DNA of 64,000 nt from Wuchereria bancrofti (lineage: Eukaryota; Nematoda; Chromadorea; Rhabditida; Onchocercidae), in NCBI GenBank assembly GCA_005281725.1, contig SSBO01000001.1, forward strand, positions 914,399-978,398. The letters are read 5' to 3'. The position numbers and the translations under genes are program-made. The notes below the pieces were generated by a model, which saw nothing but the letters and a program-made list of their open reading frames with translations, was not told the DNA's origin and did no database searches. Below are positions 12,468-24,100 of this stretch, piece by piece; the stretch's first letter is position 1; every line of letters starts with the position of its first letter.

Positions 12468-15120
12468 ATGTCGGCCACAGAACAGATGGCGCAAATGCTA
12501 AACGAACTAATGGGTGTAAAACGAAATGCCGATATTGGTGATACGGATGAGCCGGATTTCGACGAACCTGATGTGTGCAAGAATTTTTTAGTTGCATTCT
12601 GCCCAAATGAAATGTTCAGGAATACGAAAGCTGATCTCGGTTTCTGTCCAAAGGTTATTCTAAACCAATCAAATATTAGTCATTCTACATTTCAAAAGAA
12701 AAAATCCAAACATATCAGTACTACCAGTATCTTCGTTTACAGATCCATGATCCAGCTCTACGACTGAAATATCGTGAAAGCAGTCGTTTCGAGAAATTAG
12801 GGTATGAGGAAGAGTTCTTGAATAAAATCCGTCGTCTGGACGATGAAGTACGTCGAAAAATTGAAAAAAATGAACGTCGTCTTGCTATGACACAACCAGT
12901 TATCAAAGGTTTGTTTTCATTGAAATTTGCAGTTTGAAGATTACAGTATGTAACTCTCGAGCGACAAGTTTTAAAACTTGAATTTTAAAGGGACTTTATT
13001 TCGAATTATGTGTTATAGATGCTTCAAAAGAAGGCGGTGAGGGTGAAACAGATGCACAACGCAGGCAAAAGGAACTTATTTCTGAGCAACAATCCAATCT
13101 GTCTGCCAAAATCAACGACTGTATGGAAAAAGTAATTTTTTCCGTCCTCTTTATTGGCAGCCGTTGACGAAGTAAAAGTGTAAAAGTAGCTCTATATATC
13201 AAAATCAGGCTTAACTTCTCATATCGATATTTTTCTGCTAACACTAAACCATTTATAATCATGAACGGGGATGGTACATGCAGTGGTTTATTTTAAAATC
13301 TCTTTTTTTTAAAAATCTTTCTAGAATTTTATATCGAAAACGGCTGCCATTTATTTATCTTCATGTTTGCTCCATCCATACATTCATTATTTCGTATTAG
13401 TCAATAAATTGCTCGGTTCCTGGAATTTCTAAAAGTGTCTTTGCATGAAACTTGCAAATTTATTCTCTGATTTTTGAATGGTAGATTCTTTGCCGTACAA
13501 CCATCATTTTCTTCATTTTTGTTCCTTTTTTGCCTCTTTTTACAAAAATTAAATACCAGTTTGCTCGCATAGCCTTCCTCTAATCGACCATCTCACTGGT
13601 GGAAGTCCATTTTTGCTGTTTCCTGCATACTGGAGGTCTTTCTAGGTGCGAAAAAGCGTTTAAAATGCCTTTAAAAAGGAATTTTTTCTTTAGGCTTCCT
13701 ACACTTGTGAGCAAATTCCGTGCTTTGGAGCCAAAACGCCAAATCGTGTATACCTCAGGTTTCCCATCATATCATTTTTATTGTGTTAACGCGTTCGCTT
13801 CACTGCTAATGCTACCATTTAACATTATAGTAAACGTACTAACTGGTTTGTTTTTAATATTAAAGGCCGAAGCCTTGGGGGCACTGGGTAAAGTGGATGA
13901 AGCGAAAGAGCAAGTGCGACAAGCAGATAAATTCAAGCAAGAGCGTGCAGCTTTGGATCGTTTGCTGGCGCAGTCGGCGAATCCTACAAGCCATATTGAA
14001 GATCTCGCTAATCAGCTTTCAAAACCGATGGAAGTTTGCCAGGTTGTTTCCACTCTTTTGTAAAAGCCATTTTATATTTGATGCCGCTTGTTTCTGCGAT
14101 CATAGTGTTTAAGTTGGAGAGAGATTAATTTTTTTGAGAGAAGTTGGAAATTTATTAAGAACAATAAGGGAGAAACAGAAATGGTATCACTCTTTCTGAT
14201 GCTGTGCAGAAAGTAAGGTTTTACAAAATTTATTTTGAAAATAAAATTTATTCAAGGTTTGTGGATGTTTTATGCTTGTAAATGATGTGCAACAACGAAT
14301 AGATGACCATTATGCTGGTAAACAGCATATGGCATATGCAAGGATTCGAGCGACAATCGAAGAAATGGATCGAAAACGGGAAGAAAAACGAAAGGTTTGC
14401 CGCAAAAGGAAATTTTATCTGAAACGATTGGTAGGAATAGTGGTGGTTAACGTCTTCATCATTTTTCCTGCTTGTATTTATGTAGAATTGGGTTCTGTGA
14501 TGTATTTGTGTTTCTGCTTTTATTACAGTCTATTTGAAAAAATTAGTTTTAACTTCTGATCAGATAATATTATAATTGTATTATTATGCAAATTTTTGCA
14601 CTAATTTTTTGATAATTTATCACCAATTTAGGGAAAGATAGAGCGTGAAGACAAGGAAAGGAAAGATCGTGAAAGGAAAGAACGAGATGACAGGGAACGA
14701 CGGAACGAAAGAGATCGAGAAAGAGAAAGGGATCGTGAAAGGGAGAGAGATAGAGATAAGGATCGAGACCGAAGACGGGATGACAGAGATCGTGGGTATG
14801 TCTGTCATCAATTTTTGGCGCCTTTAATTTAAAATGTTCCATTTTTCCGTTACAGTATGCATGCTTCTTTTTGAATGGCATAGTATACTGGTTACTAAAC
14901 TTTGTTTGTAAGGTCTAAAATAACAAAATGCGGCGAAATCATATTAGATAAAGATCAAAATAACCATTCTAGTAATGATATAATTTGCATTGTTGATTAC
15001 AGACATCGACATCGTTCCCCACGTTCACGGCGAGATGATGATCGACGCTACGACCGTCATACAGATCGACATCGAGATAGAAGAGACGACCGGGATCGGC
15101 ATAGAGTAACCTTTTGCTAA
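12468..15120 (+). CDS. luc7l3: LUC7-like 3 (CROP-type) U1 snRNP-associated splicing factor
   Basis: LUC7 family proteins associate with U1 snRNP and help select 5' splice sites in the nucleus. Exons: 12468-12653, 12743-12908, 13019-13131, 13866-14042, 14257-14394, 14632-14795, 15003-15120 (353 aa). Zinc finger 1 uses Cys37, Cys45, Cys60, His64; finger 2 uses Cys213, Cys216, His232, His238 (GKQHM motif). Between them is a charged helical segment (about 80-200). The FCPNEMFRNT and SSRFEKLGYE segments fit LUC7L3 better than LUC7L/LUC7L2. The tail from about 262 is made of Arg-Glu and Arg-Asp repeats with very few serines, unlike the RS tail of vertebrate LUC7L3. The final codons run through a GTAACC that could act as a splice donor, so further 3' exons are possible; I saw none in the next 1.7 kb. 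Confidence 0.88.
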
Positions 15121-16877
15121 CTTTTATATTTTATATATAACAAATTTTGATTGGTGTTGAAAATACTAAGTTTAACGCTACATTATGCGGTCTACATATG
15201 TGATATGCATCCGAAAAAAATGAGGTTTTTAATACATTAGACTAGAATTTTGTGCTGTTTACAAAGTTCTCAAATACTTTGAGATTGGAAAGACTTCTCA
15301 AGATGCTGAACAGTCCATAGTGAAAAATGCTTTCATAGTTTTCCTGGTATGGGTAGGTAAAATTATAGCAACTCAATCAGAGAAAAGTATCTGAGATCTC
15401 GTATGCCGTCTAGTTGTCTGGTCTTAAATCTTCAGAATTCCAAATATTTTCAGCGGTGAAAATGGACGCGTGTAGAGGAATATAGAGGGATGCATCCGTT
15501 AAGAAGGATGAAACAGTACTACAATGCTACCACTTCTCTTCGGCATTTGAAATGCTTATTTGATTTTCTTGCTGACATCTTATATCAATGTGCGTGTATC
15601 AATGTTTTATAATTGCTATAACAAAATTGTTGTTTTTGATATCTACAAAGCGAATGTTTTGTTTGTTCTTATCTGATTTGGAAGATCGTTCTTATATTTC
15701 CGTATTCTCGTCCAATCATCCGATCTGTTAAATACGTTTGTTACTTTTTTCTTCTAACGAATTGAAAGTATTTTTTGTTATCTGTAACAAAATGTTTGTC
15801 AACTCTTATCGTTTTCTTTTGTACATCTGAATAAAAATGGAAAGATTATTTCTCGTAATTCGGAGGAACATGTAGGAAAAGCACACATAGATTGAGATTA
15901 GTATTTACGTTGATTCTAAAATTATTTGTTTACTTTTTTTAAAAATGTTTGAAACAAGTCTGTGAGAATCTATAACGAATTTCTTTTTAACTCAATCTTT
16001 TTCGGTTTTCATTCAATAGTGAATGACCTCTCAATTATTTGCCGTTATTGAAAGATTAAATGAGATTTATCGTCTTAAGATATGAATTATCCTTCGTGAA
16101 AAATTGACAACATAATTATTTCTGTTATCTATACGGAATATTGATCTATAATATTTTGCATGCAGAAAAAAGTGATTATTTTGTTTCTGGTTCTTATTGA
16201 GTTTACATGCTACATAAATGTTTCTGCTCAAAAGTGGTTGTATTGCAGGTTAAACACCGGTTTTCATTAAGCCAATCAAAGTCCTTTTCCAAGGAATGAT
16301 TGTTATCAGTTTCAATCATTCAAAGAAAAATTCGGTTATTCTATTGGGGAGGGGTTCTCATATTATTAGTAGACTGCGGATACTGTTGTGTGAAAATGTT
16401 GAAGAAAACATCTGAAATTTGTTATAAGGGTTAAAGAACTAAAGTATATGAGGAAACGAAATTAACAAAACTTTATATTATTGTGTGATTTTTTTAAGAG
16501 GGGTTTTTTATCATGATCAAGTTTACTGTTGTACTACTCGTCAATTTAATGCATACTTCCAATCATTGTTTACCATTCTCGATGGATGCATCCGAATTTC
16601 AATGCTGAGTTATTTGCAGTTATCTTTTATGAATTTGATGCATTATTTAATGGATATGCCTTGCTAGTTGTCTGGTTCTGTCAGTTGAGTTTCAAAAATT
16701 TTTACTTCTGAACTTTCAACTAAAAAAATTCTTTTTATTTAACTGTTATCGATGGTGCTGGTATTATTACAGTTTAAGGAATACGATGACAGTGATTGCA
16801 TATTTATGAAACCGGCAGTCTAATACTTTTGAGGTTAAAAGTCGTCATTAACTTCTGATGACTTTTTTACTGAAATA
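15121..16877. other. Intergenic, luc7l3 to mre-11
   Basis: No supported exon. A poly(A) signal for the upstream gene is listed separately. A good acceptor (ATTACAG) at about 16765-16771 and a short upstream ATG frame ending in TGA lie in what may be the 5' leader of mre-11. Confidence 0.5.
15830..15835 (+). terminator. Poly(A) signal AATAAA, luc7l3
   Basis: First clear AATAAA downstream of the LUC7-like gene, about 710 bases after the modelled stop. Confidence 0.4.
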
Positions 16878-19800
16878 ATGACACAACCTGGCGATATATT
16901 TGTGGAATCATCGCAAATCGAAGAAACACCACAGAGTGACCATGTTAGTTAGTTGCATAATTTTATTGTTTGTCATATTTTCATCCTAAATAGTTTGATA
17001 TAATATTATCATAATTCCTCATGGTGATTAGTAAGGGAAAGAAAGAGAAAAATATCTCTTATATTCTATGAGATAATTATATTTTAAAGGTGCGAATATT
17101 GGTTGCTACCGATTTACATATAGGATTTGCGGAGAAAATTTTGGGTCGTAATGAAGACTCGATAAGAACGTTTGAAGAAGTTCTACAAATTGCTAGCAGA
17201 GAAGAAGTTGATTTTGTCTTGCTGGGTATCTTTGATCTTTTAGTTTTAGTTTGATTTGCAAATTTTTTCCATAAGATGTTAATGATATTAAATTGTAAAG
17301 TTTTACTTAGCAATCTTGTGATGTACGATCATTAAGTAATCTTATTGTGATGAGTAACAACCGAACAATACTAAGGTATTACAAAAACATCAGCATATTA
17401 AGCTTAAGATGTACTAAGACCAGATGCTCCGATCCACTAATATTTAAGTTAAAAGATGATTAAAACTAATTATTTTATATTGAGCTGTAACAAAATCAAT
17501 TTTAGGCGGTGACTTGTACCATGAAAATAATCCATCTCGTGAAATGCAACACCGTGTAACACGATTACTTCGTCAATATTGCCTAAACGATCGTCCTGTA
17601 GCTCTACGCTTTCTAAGTGATCCAGCCGTAAATTTTGCACACAGTGCCTTCAGTAATGTAAATTACGAGGTATTACTGTTTTTAAATTATGCTCATTTAA
17701 GAAATCTTCGTATAAGGTCGCGTTATTTCTAAATATATCGAACATGGCTAGGAAATTAACATTAACTTTCTGGTGATATATTTACTGACATCATTCTCAG
17801 AGTTTTCATCTTATCGGCGCTAATTATTTACTGGATATTATTGTTTTATGATAATATATACCAGAAAATTACACGTGCTAAAAAATATGTCTGTAAGAAT
17901 AATGTAGTAATTTTGTTATGTGAAATTACTTTTATGCATTTTAGGATAGAAACATTAACGTTGGTTTACCGATATTCACAATACACGGAAACCATGATGA
18001 TCTTACTGGAAAGGTTAGAATTGAAAATGATAATTTATTTTATTCTCTCTAACAGCTCACGAAATGCTCTTGATTCCCTAGCATATGTACCTTGAGCTAG
18101 TCGCCGAGCGTTAGGTTGTTGTTAGTAACACTCACCGATATGGAACTGTCCAGAGATATTTAGATCGTTCAGAGTTATTTGAATTTTAATGCAAATGAAT
18201 TTAAAGGGTCTAACTGCGCTGGACGTGTTACATGAATCAGGCTTTCTCAACTTATTTGGTAAATTTGAAGAAATTGATCAGTTTGTTGTTTCACCGGTAC
18301 TTCTGATGAAAGGAAAAACGAAATTAGCACTGTATGGTATTGGCAGTCAGCGGGATGATCGCTTGTGTAGAGCATTCAGAGGTTCATTTAAAACCTCATA
18401 TACATTTTTCTGACGCTCATTAGATGTTTTCTTAAAATAATTTTAATTTTCAGTTTCGAAAATAGGTGAGTTGTTATTTGAATTATGGAAGTATCAAGTT
18501 CATTTTTTATATGGAAATATTGAGTTCATTTTGTGTATTTCTATTTTTGAATAAAGATGAATGTAACTAATAGCGATCTAGCGTTTGATATTAAATTACA
18601 ATCCGTAAATACTGAAATATTGTTTAGAAGAGGAAATTCGATTTCTACGCCCAAAGGAAGATGCAGAGTCATGGTTTAACATACTTGTTTTACATCAAAA
18701 TCGACCGGTGCGAACACGTGAACGATCAACAGGCGGACATTTACCCGAAAATCTTATTCCTTCATTTTTTGATCTCATTATTTGGGGGCATGAGCATGAA
18801 TGTAAAATTGGTAAGTTGTTTGAATTCGTTTCAGTTACAAGTTACTAAATTCTTGTGTAAGTGATCATTTTTACATATTCATTGGATGACTGCGAATATA
18901 AGCGATTAAAGCTCCTAGATCTAAGCTTCTAAATAAAAATTACATATATACAAATTGTCATGTTGATTACTATATATGCAATATGATAATTTTTGTAGAT
19001 CCACAATATTATGAAAGTGGCGTCAGTGCTTGCGGTGATGGTAAGAATTAATAAATTTTTTTGGACTTTTAGTTTTTCAGTTTCAAATTACGTTTTTTTG
19101 TCTTTTGTATTATGATTCCAGGTTTCTACATAATACAACCAGGTAGTACTGTGGCTACTGCACTTTCACCGGAGGAAGCTAAACCGAAGCATATTGCTCT
19201 TGTAACAATTAGCGGACGTAAATTCTTTTCTCAAAAAATAGCTCTAGAAACACCTCGACAAATGCTTTTTGCTGATTTAGCAATTACTGTTAAGCCACCT
19301 TCAACTGCTTCAAAAAATAGCCGATCAAAAAATATGCCTGTTCGTTTATTTTGGTTTTATTTGTAAATGGTGTAGTTTAAAAGACATTTCTTCGTTTTTT
19401 CACTTTTTTGAATGATCTTTGTGCTTTTAATGTTGTTGAAATTTTGAGGACGAAAAAGTGATAATGGAAGAAGTTGAGAAAATGTTGGCAGAAGCTGAGA
19501 AAACGAAAACAGCTAGACAAGCTTATCCTCCGTTATTACGTCTCAGAGTAATCTATCCGGAATCATGGGCTAATATTATGGTGAGCTATTTTGTATAAGG
19601 GTTATTAATCTAATAACTTTGAAGAGTTGGTTATCTACTTTAAAAAATTGTCGTGTTTTTCTTATGAAATGATTTATCACTTTAGAAATTAAATTGTCGA
19701 CAGTTTGGTGCTGCATATGTAAAACGAGTAGCAAATCCATCAGATATGATAACTGTTAGAGTAATGAAATCAAAAAAAGAAGACAAGAAAAGAGGTGGTT

Positions 19801-20690
19801 TCAAGACTTTCACAAATATAGAAAGAGCAACAACGGTTGAGGAAATTGTAAGGCTTCTTTTCAAATAAGTAATTAAGAAATGGAAACTATTGTCCATTGC
19901 AACTCTTCATTTTTACCTGAGACTAATAAGCATTATTGTGTTTATGAAATATCGGTGATTTTACTGTAAGTAATATGCTTTTTAGTATGCACTGCATACT
20001 TCTATTATTAAGCGATTTTATCGTCCAAATTTTTTCGGAGATGTAATTTTGCTGACTTCGAGGACATAGCGTAATTACAGTTACATTTTATTATTAATAA
20101 TATCCTTTCCACTTCTCACTTTCAACGTTATATTTATAGCAGGTTTTAACTGCCTGTCCTTTCATGCGATTATGTCCGTGGAATATTTACAAAGATTTTG
20201 AAAGAGAAATGTTCCTATTAAAGTTTTTTGCAAAAGTATATTTCAGGTCAGCACTCATCTTGCTGAACAGAATAATGACATACTGATGGTACTCGATGCT
20301 GAAACATTGAACGATGTTCTAAAATTTCAAGTTGAACAGGAAGATGGAAAACGAGTGAAAAATAAGCCGCTTATTGAAAATTTACATATTAAAAAAAAGA
20401 AGTTGATTGATGCTCTTTGTAAAGTTTCATACAATGACTTCCTTTCCTTCGATAAAATCGTAAGTATTTTCCGTAATTTGTTACTTTTGTGTAGCGTTTT
20501 AAAAATGAAACTGCTCAAGTTTCATGTTTAAACCATTAACATTTCTGAAGTGAATCAAAGTTCTTATTTTATGCATGTTGCGATTATTATCCTTCGTTTT
20601 TTGCAGCCAAGTCACCAGTTTTTGGAACAGTTCGAGGAATTAGTAAATTCGGATATCAAAAAGATTCAAGAATTGAGAAGTACCGAGTGA
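16878..20690 (+). CDS. mre-11: MRE11 double-strand-break repair nuclease
   Basis: Mn-dependent nuclease of the MRE11-RAD50 complex, acting on DNA ends in the nucleus. Exons: 16878-16943, 17090-17225, 17506-17669, 17945-18013, 18207-18381, 18628-18810, 18999-19040, 19122-19339, 19449-19580, 19686-19847, 20247-20459, 20607-20690 (547 aa). All phosphoesterase motifs are present: TDLHIG (Asp30, His32), GGDLYHEN (Asp70), GNHDD (138-141), LHQNR (His226), GHEHE (His258, His260). The capping/DNA-binding domain follows, with conserved QAYPPLLRLRV and VANPSDMI segments. The protein stops soon after, without the Gly-Arg-rich and long C-terminal DNA-binding tail of human (708 aa) or C. elegans MRE11 (about 730 aa). 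A poly(A) signal 66 bases past the stop argues the end is real. The exon 9 acceptor is TTTTGAG. The next gene starts 470 bases on, same strand. Confidence 0.92.
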
Positions 20691-20755
20691 TAGTAAACGA
20701 TGTATTTATTACTTTGTTATTAAAAGTTAGTGCCGATTGTGTAATGAATGTTGGA

Positions 20756-20761
20756 AATAAA
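20756..20761 (+). terminator. Poly(A) signal AATAAA, mre-11
   Basis: Lies 66 bases after the mre-11 stop codon; supports the short C-terminus of the protein. Confidence 0.65.
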
Positions 20762-21144
20762 TCTTTTACGTGTATCTAGAAGTTTTCAAATGTTGTAATT
20801 ATCAATGTAGTTTGTTGCATATTTAATGAAATATTTAATTGATTTCCCAAAAAATTGGATGACTGCTTTATTAGGAAAAAAGTTCCATATTGTTTTATTT
20901 TTTTAACAAAAGGAAAAGGCATTTTGTAAGGGAAAAATTGTGAATGTTGTTGTAATCATTTTAGAAGGTTCTTTCTTTTGCCAAACCTTATCGACTGTAC
21001 AGAACTTCGTGAACTATTTAAAACTAAGCACATACTGGACAAGGAAGCTAGAATATATTAATGAAGTATTTAGGTGGCAGTTCTTGAGTTTTGCGATTTT
21101 GGGATTGTTCAAGCAAAGGGGCAGGTTGCTTGTTATAAGTGAGC

Positions 21145-21151
21145 TTTACAG
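21145..21151 (+). promoter_or_regulatory. Candidate trans-splice acceptor of wdr-24
   Basis: TTTACAG ends 8 bases upstream of the wdr-24 ATG at 21160. There is no good exon just upstream to which it could be cis-spliced, so SL trans-splicing is the likely use (inference). Confidence 0.5.
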
Positions 21152-21159
21152 GAACACCA

Positions 21160-24100
21160 ATGCATTTGGGGAGGGAAAGTCATCGTCAAAATGTAATAAT
21201 CGATTTGCAAGAACAAATTGATTCGATTGCTCCAAACAGATATTTTACACGAGTAGCGGCTGCTGGCAGTAAAGGATGTTTGTTTTTTTTTTTTCCTTCA
21301 ATTTAATTTTCATTTGATCATATTGTATAGAATATTTGATGAAATATCACTTCTGTTATGCTTTGCTATAACAGTTCCAAATGTTCCAAACATTTATGAT
21401 ATTTTAGTGTTGAAAATTTTTGCGATCGAAGAGAATGGATTCAATTTTGTTGCTAATTTTCGTTCAGTACGCAGTCGACGGTTGAATTTGATGTATTCAG
21501 CAAGTCACGTTGCATGGAGTCATATAATCGGTTTATCCCATTCATTTCTTGCCGAAGATATAATTTTTAAATTATACAACAGAATAGGAAAAGTGGTGAA
21601 TGGTGACTTCCTGCTCCTTAATTTTAGATTTCAGCAACTGCAAATACCTCTTTGTTTTCCAATTTTATAATTAACTTATTTTAAAATATTAAATTCTTTT
21701 TTTTAAAGTCATTTTTCTAGATAATATGTTAGCTACAACGTCAACGAATGGAGCTGTAGTCCTGTGGAATGTCGATAAGGCTGCCTTGCGTATTATTTCT
21801 TGCTCTTTTTTTTTGATTTAATAAGTGAAGTAGTGTAAAAAGGCTTGATTTTGAAGTTTGCGAGTAAATTTTGAATATGATTTTTTTGGAAAATAGTGAC
21901 GACACTTTTTATATAACTTAGTGATGAATATTTGTAGATCGTACTTATAAGGCGCATACTCGTTCAGCGACTAAAGTATGTTTTCATCAGACTGATCAGA
22001 ATACATTGATTAGTGGAGCGAAAGATGCAGCAGTTATTCAGTATGATTTTCGAGTACCGGAACCAGTCAAAAAATTTATGTAAGTTGTTGAACTGTTACT
22101 CTCTGGTAACGATGTCCTTATTTTACTGCTATAAACACGTTTTCATGATGATAATTTGCTCAGTTTTAAAAGATTTGGAAGAACATTCATGTTTTCATTA
22201 CCATATGAGTCATTTTAAATTAAATCCTAATAATTAATTAGTTTTCAGGAGTGGTTCATGTGATCCCGTCCGTGATATGCAATTTGGTATCCACCCTAGC
22301 CATTACGACATATTTGTAGCTGCAGATGATGGCGGTTCTGTGCGTTTCTGGGATTTGCGTAAAAATGACCGACCACTATATCACTTTGTGGCACATCATG
22401 GACCATCTAGTGTTGCATTGAATCCAAGTTACGATGATCAGAATCTAATTGCTACAGCTGGAAGAGATAAATTTATAAGGGTATGATCTTCCATAAAGAA
22501 GAAGAGTTCATTTTTGAATAAATAGAATTAATTCTGGACTAAATTGGTAGATACATTTCGAAAATTATTGATAAAATTCAAGATCTGGAAATGGTTCGAT
22601 CGTTCTGAAAGTCAATTAAATTCATCCATGTATTCGGTGGAAGCTACAGCATCTGTTTCTCGAGTCTACTGGAGACCAATGCATAAGTACCAGGTTGCTT
22701 AATAGAATTTAAGATATTTTTATTAATTGATAAGTATTATGTAAAATCCAAGAGATTATTAATAACATTAATTTGTTAATACCAAATTTAGTCATCAGAT
22801 AACTTTTAGGTAGCCAGCTGTTCCGTAGTAAGCGATATAAACATACATGTTTGGGATATACGAAGGCCATTCTTGCCTTTTGCTAGTTTCGATGAACATC
22901 GTGATATATGCTGTGGTATGTTTTTAAAGCTTCCCAGCACGAATTATATTGATAGCTGATGAAGAAGTAATTCAGACATGCAATTTTCTAGATTTGGCTT
23001 GGAAAGAGGATGATTCAGAAATATTTCTATCGGCCGGCAAAGATGGGTTATTGGTAATGCATTTCGTAGAAAATGCTCATCATCCAATAAATCACGTGAG
23101 TGACGTCGCAGTTGACATATCACCTGCTGGTACTGTAGCTGTTGCAGGTAATGATTCCTCAAATGTGTATATTTTTTTGCCACAAATATTACAAAAAATA
23201 GCAATACCTCCTTTCGAGTTACAAGCATTATTTTACATTCCGAAAATCTAGAATACTACTTTTGTCCGAGCGAGGAGAAAAGCACTAGGAAATATATTTG
23301 AATTCAGTGAGCTTATTTATAGAAACGAAAAGAAAAAAGAAGGAAATATTTTTAAATGAATTAATAAAAACGATTAAAAAAACCGACAGATCAATTTTAA
23401 TTACCTTTTTCAGAAGACAATTTTTCACACTAGTTTTTAAAGCTTAAAATCAGAAATTGAGGTGACACGATAGGCTGTACTATTCGATGAATAATTCTGC
23501 AATATTTCAGTAAGCAGCCAATTGAATTTGAAAAACGAATCACTGGTTGAGCGAGAGAAGGTGCGCAAAGGAGAAGCATTTGCACCAAAGAGACGGAAGT
23601 ATGATCCGTTCCAGTCGAGCATTCCCAGTTATTTGATTTGCTGTGAACCAACTGAAACAAATGTTCAAGTTTCACCACAACACTTTGTTACTTTAGCTAA
23701 AAAGTTAGTGGGTTTCAAAGTCAAGTTTTTCTGTACATGTTTGCTTCTCAGCATTTTTTTCTTCAAAAATATTCTCTTTACTTTGTTTAAACAATTCGCA
23801 GCTACCAATGATTATATTCGCCACATCATACATTTCTCTTTTTGATCTTTGAAATTTGCAACTTTGCGGTTAATCCTATCTGTGTTGTATGGTAATCATA
23901 CTGTACATTTATTTAGGTACAAACTATATGGTGAGGACGCCTCATCATTATGTTTTCACAACAGTCGTATAGCTGAAGATATAAAGAAATATGATATTGC
24001 TCATACGTGGCGTATTGTCGGTCTTATCTGTACATTTACTTCATTTTTTGAAAAACCATCAAGCGGGGAAACTTTTTCCGGTAATCATGAAAATACAGAT

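Larger units (their letters stand above)
20691..21159. other. Short intergenic gap, mre-11 to wdr-24
   Basis: 470 bases between co-oriented genes. It holds the mre-11 poly(A) signal and ends with an acceptor 9 bases before the wdr-24 ATG. No promoter elements were recognised. This arrangement would fit an intercistronic region of an operon. Confidence 0.5.

Noticed and set aside
13599..14063. Apparent 154-aa frame starting inside LUC7L3 intron 3
   Set aside because: Only the part from 13866 is coding; the upstream part is intron sequence that happens to stay open. Homology to LUC7L3 begins exactly at the acceptor.
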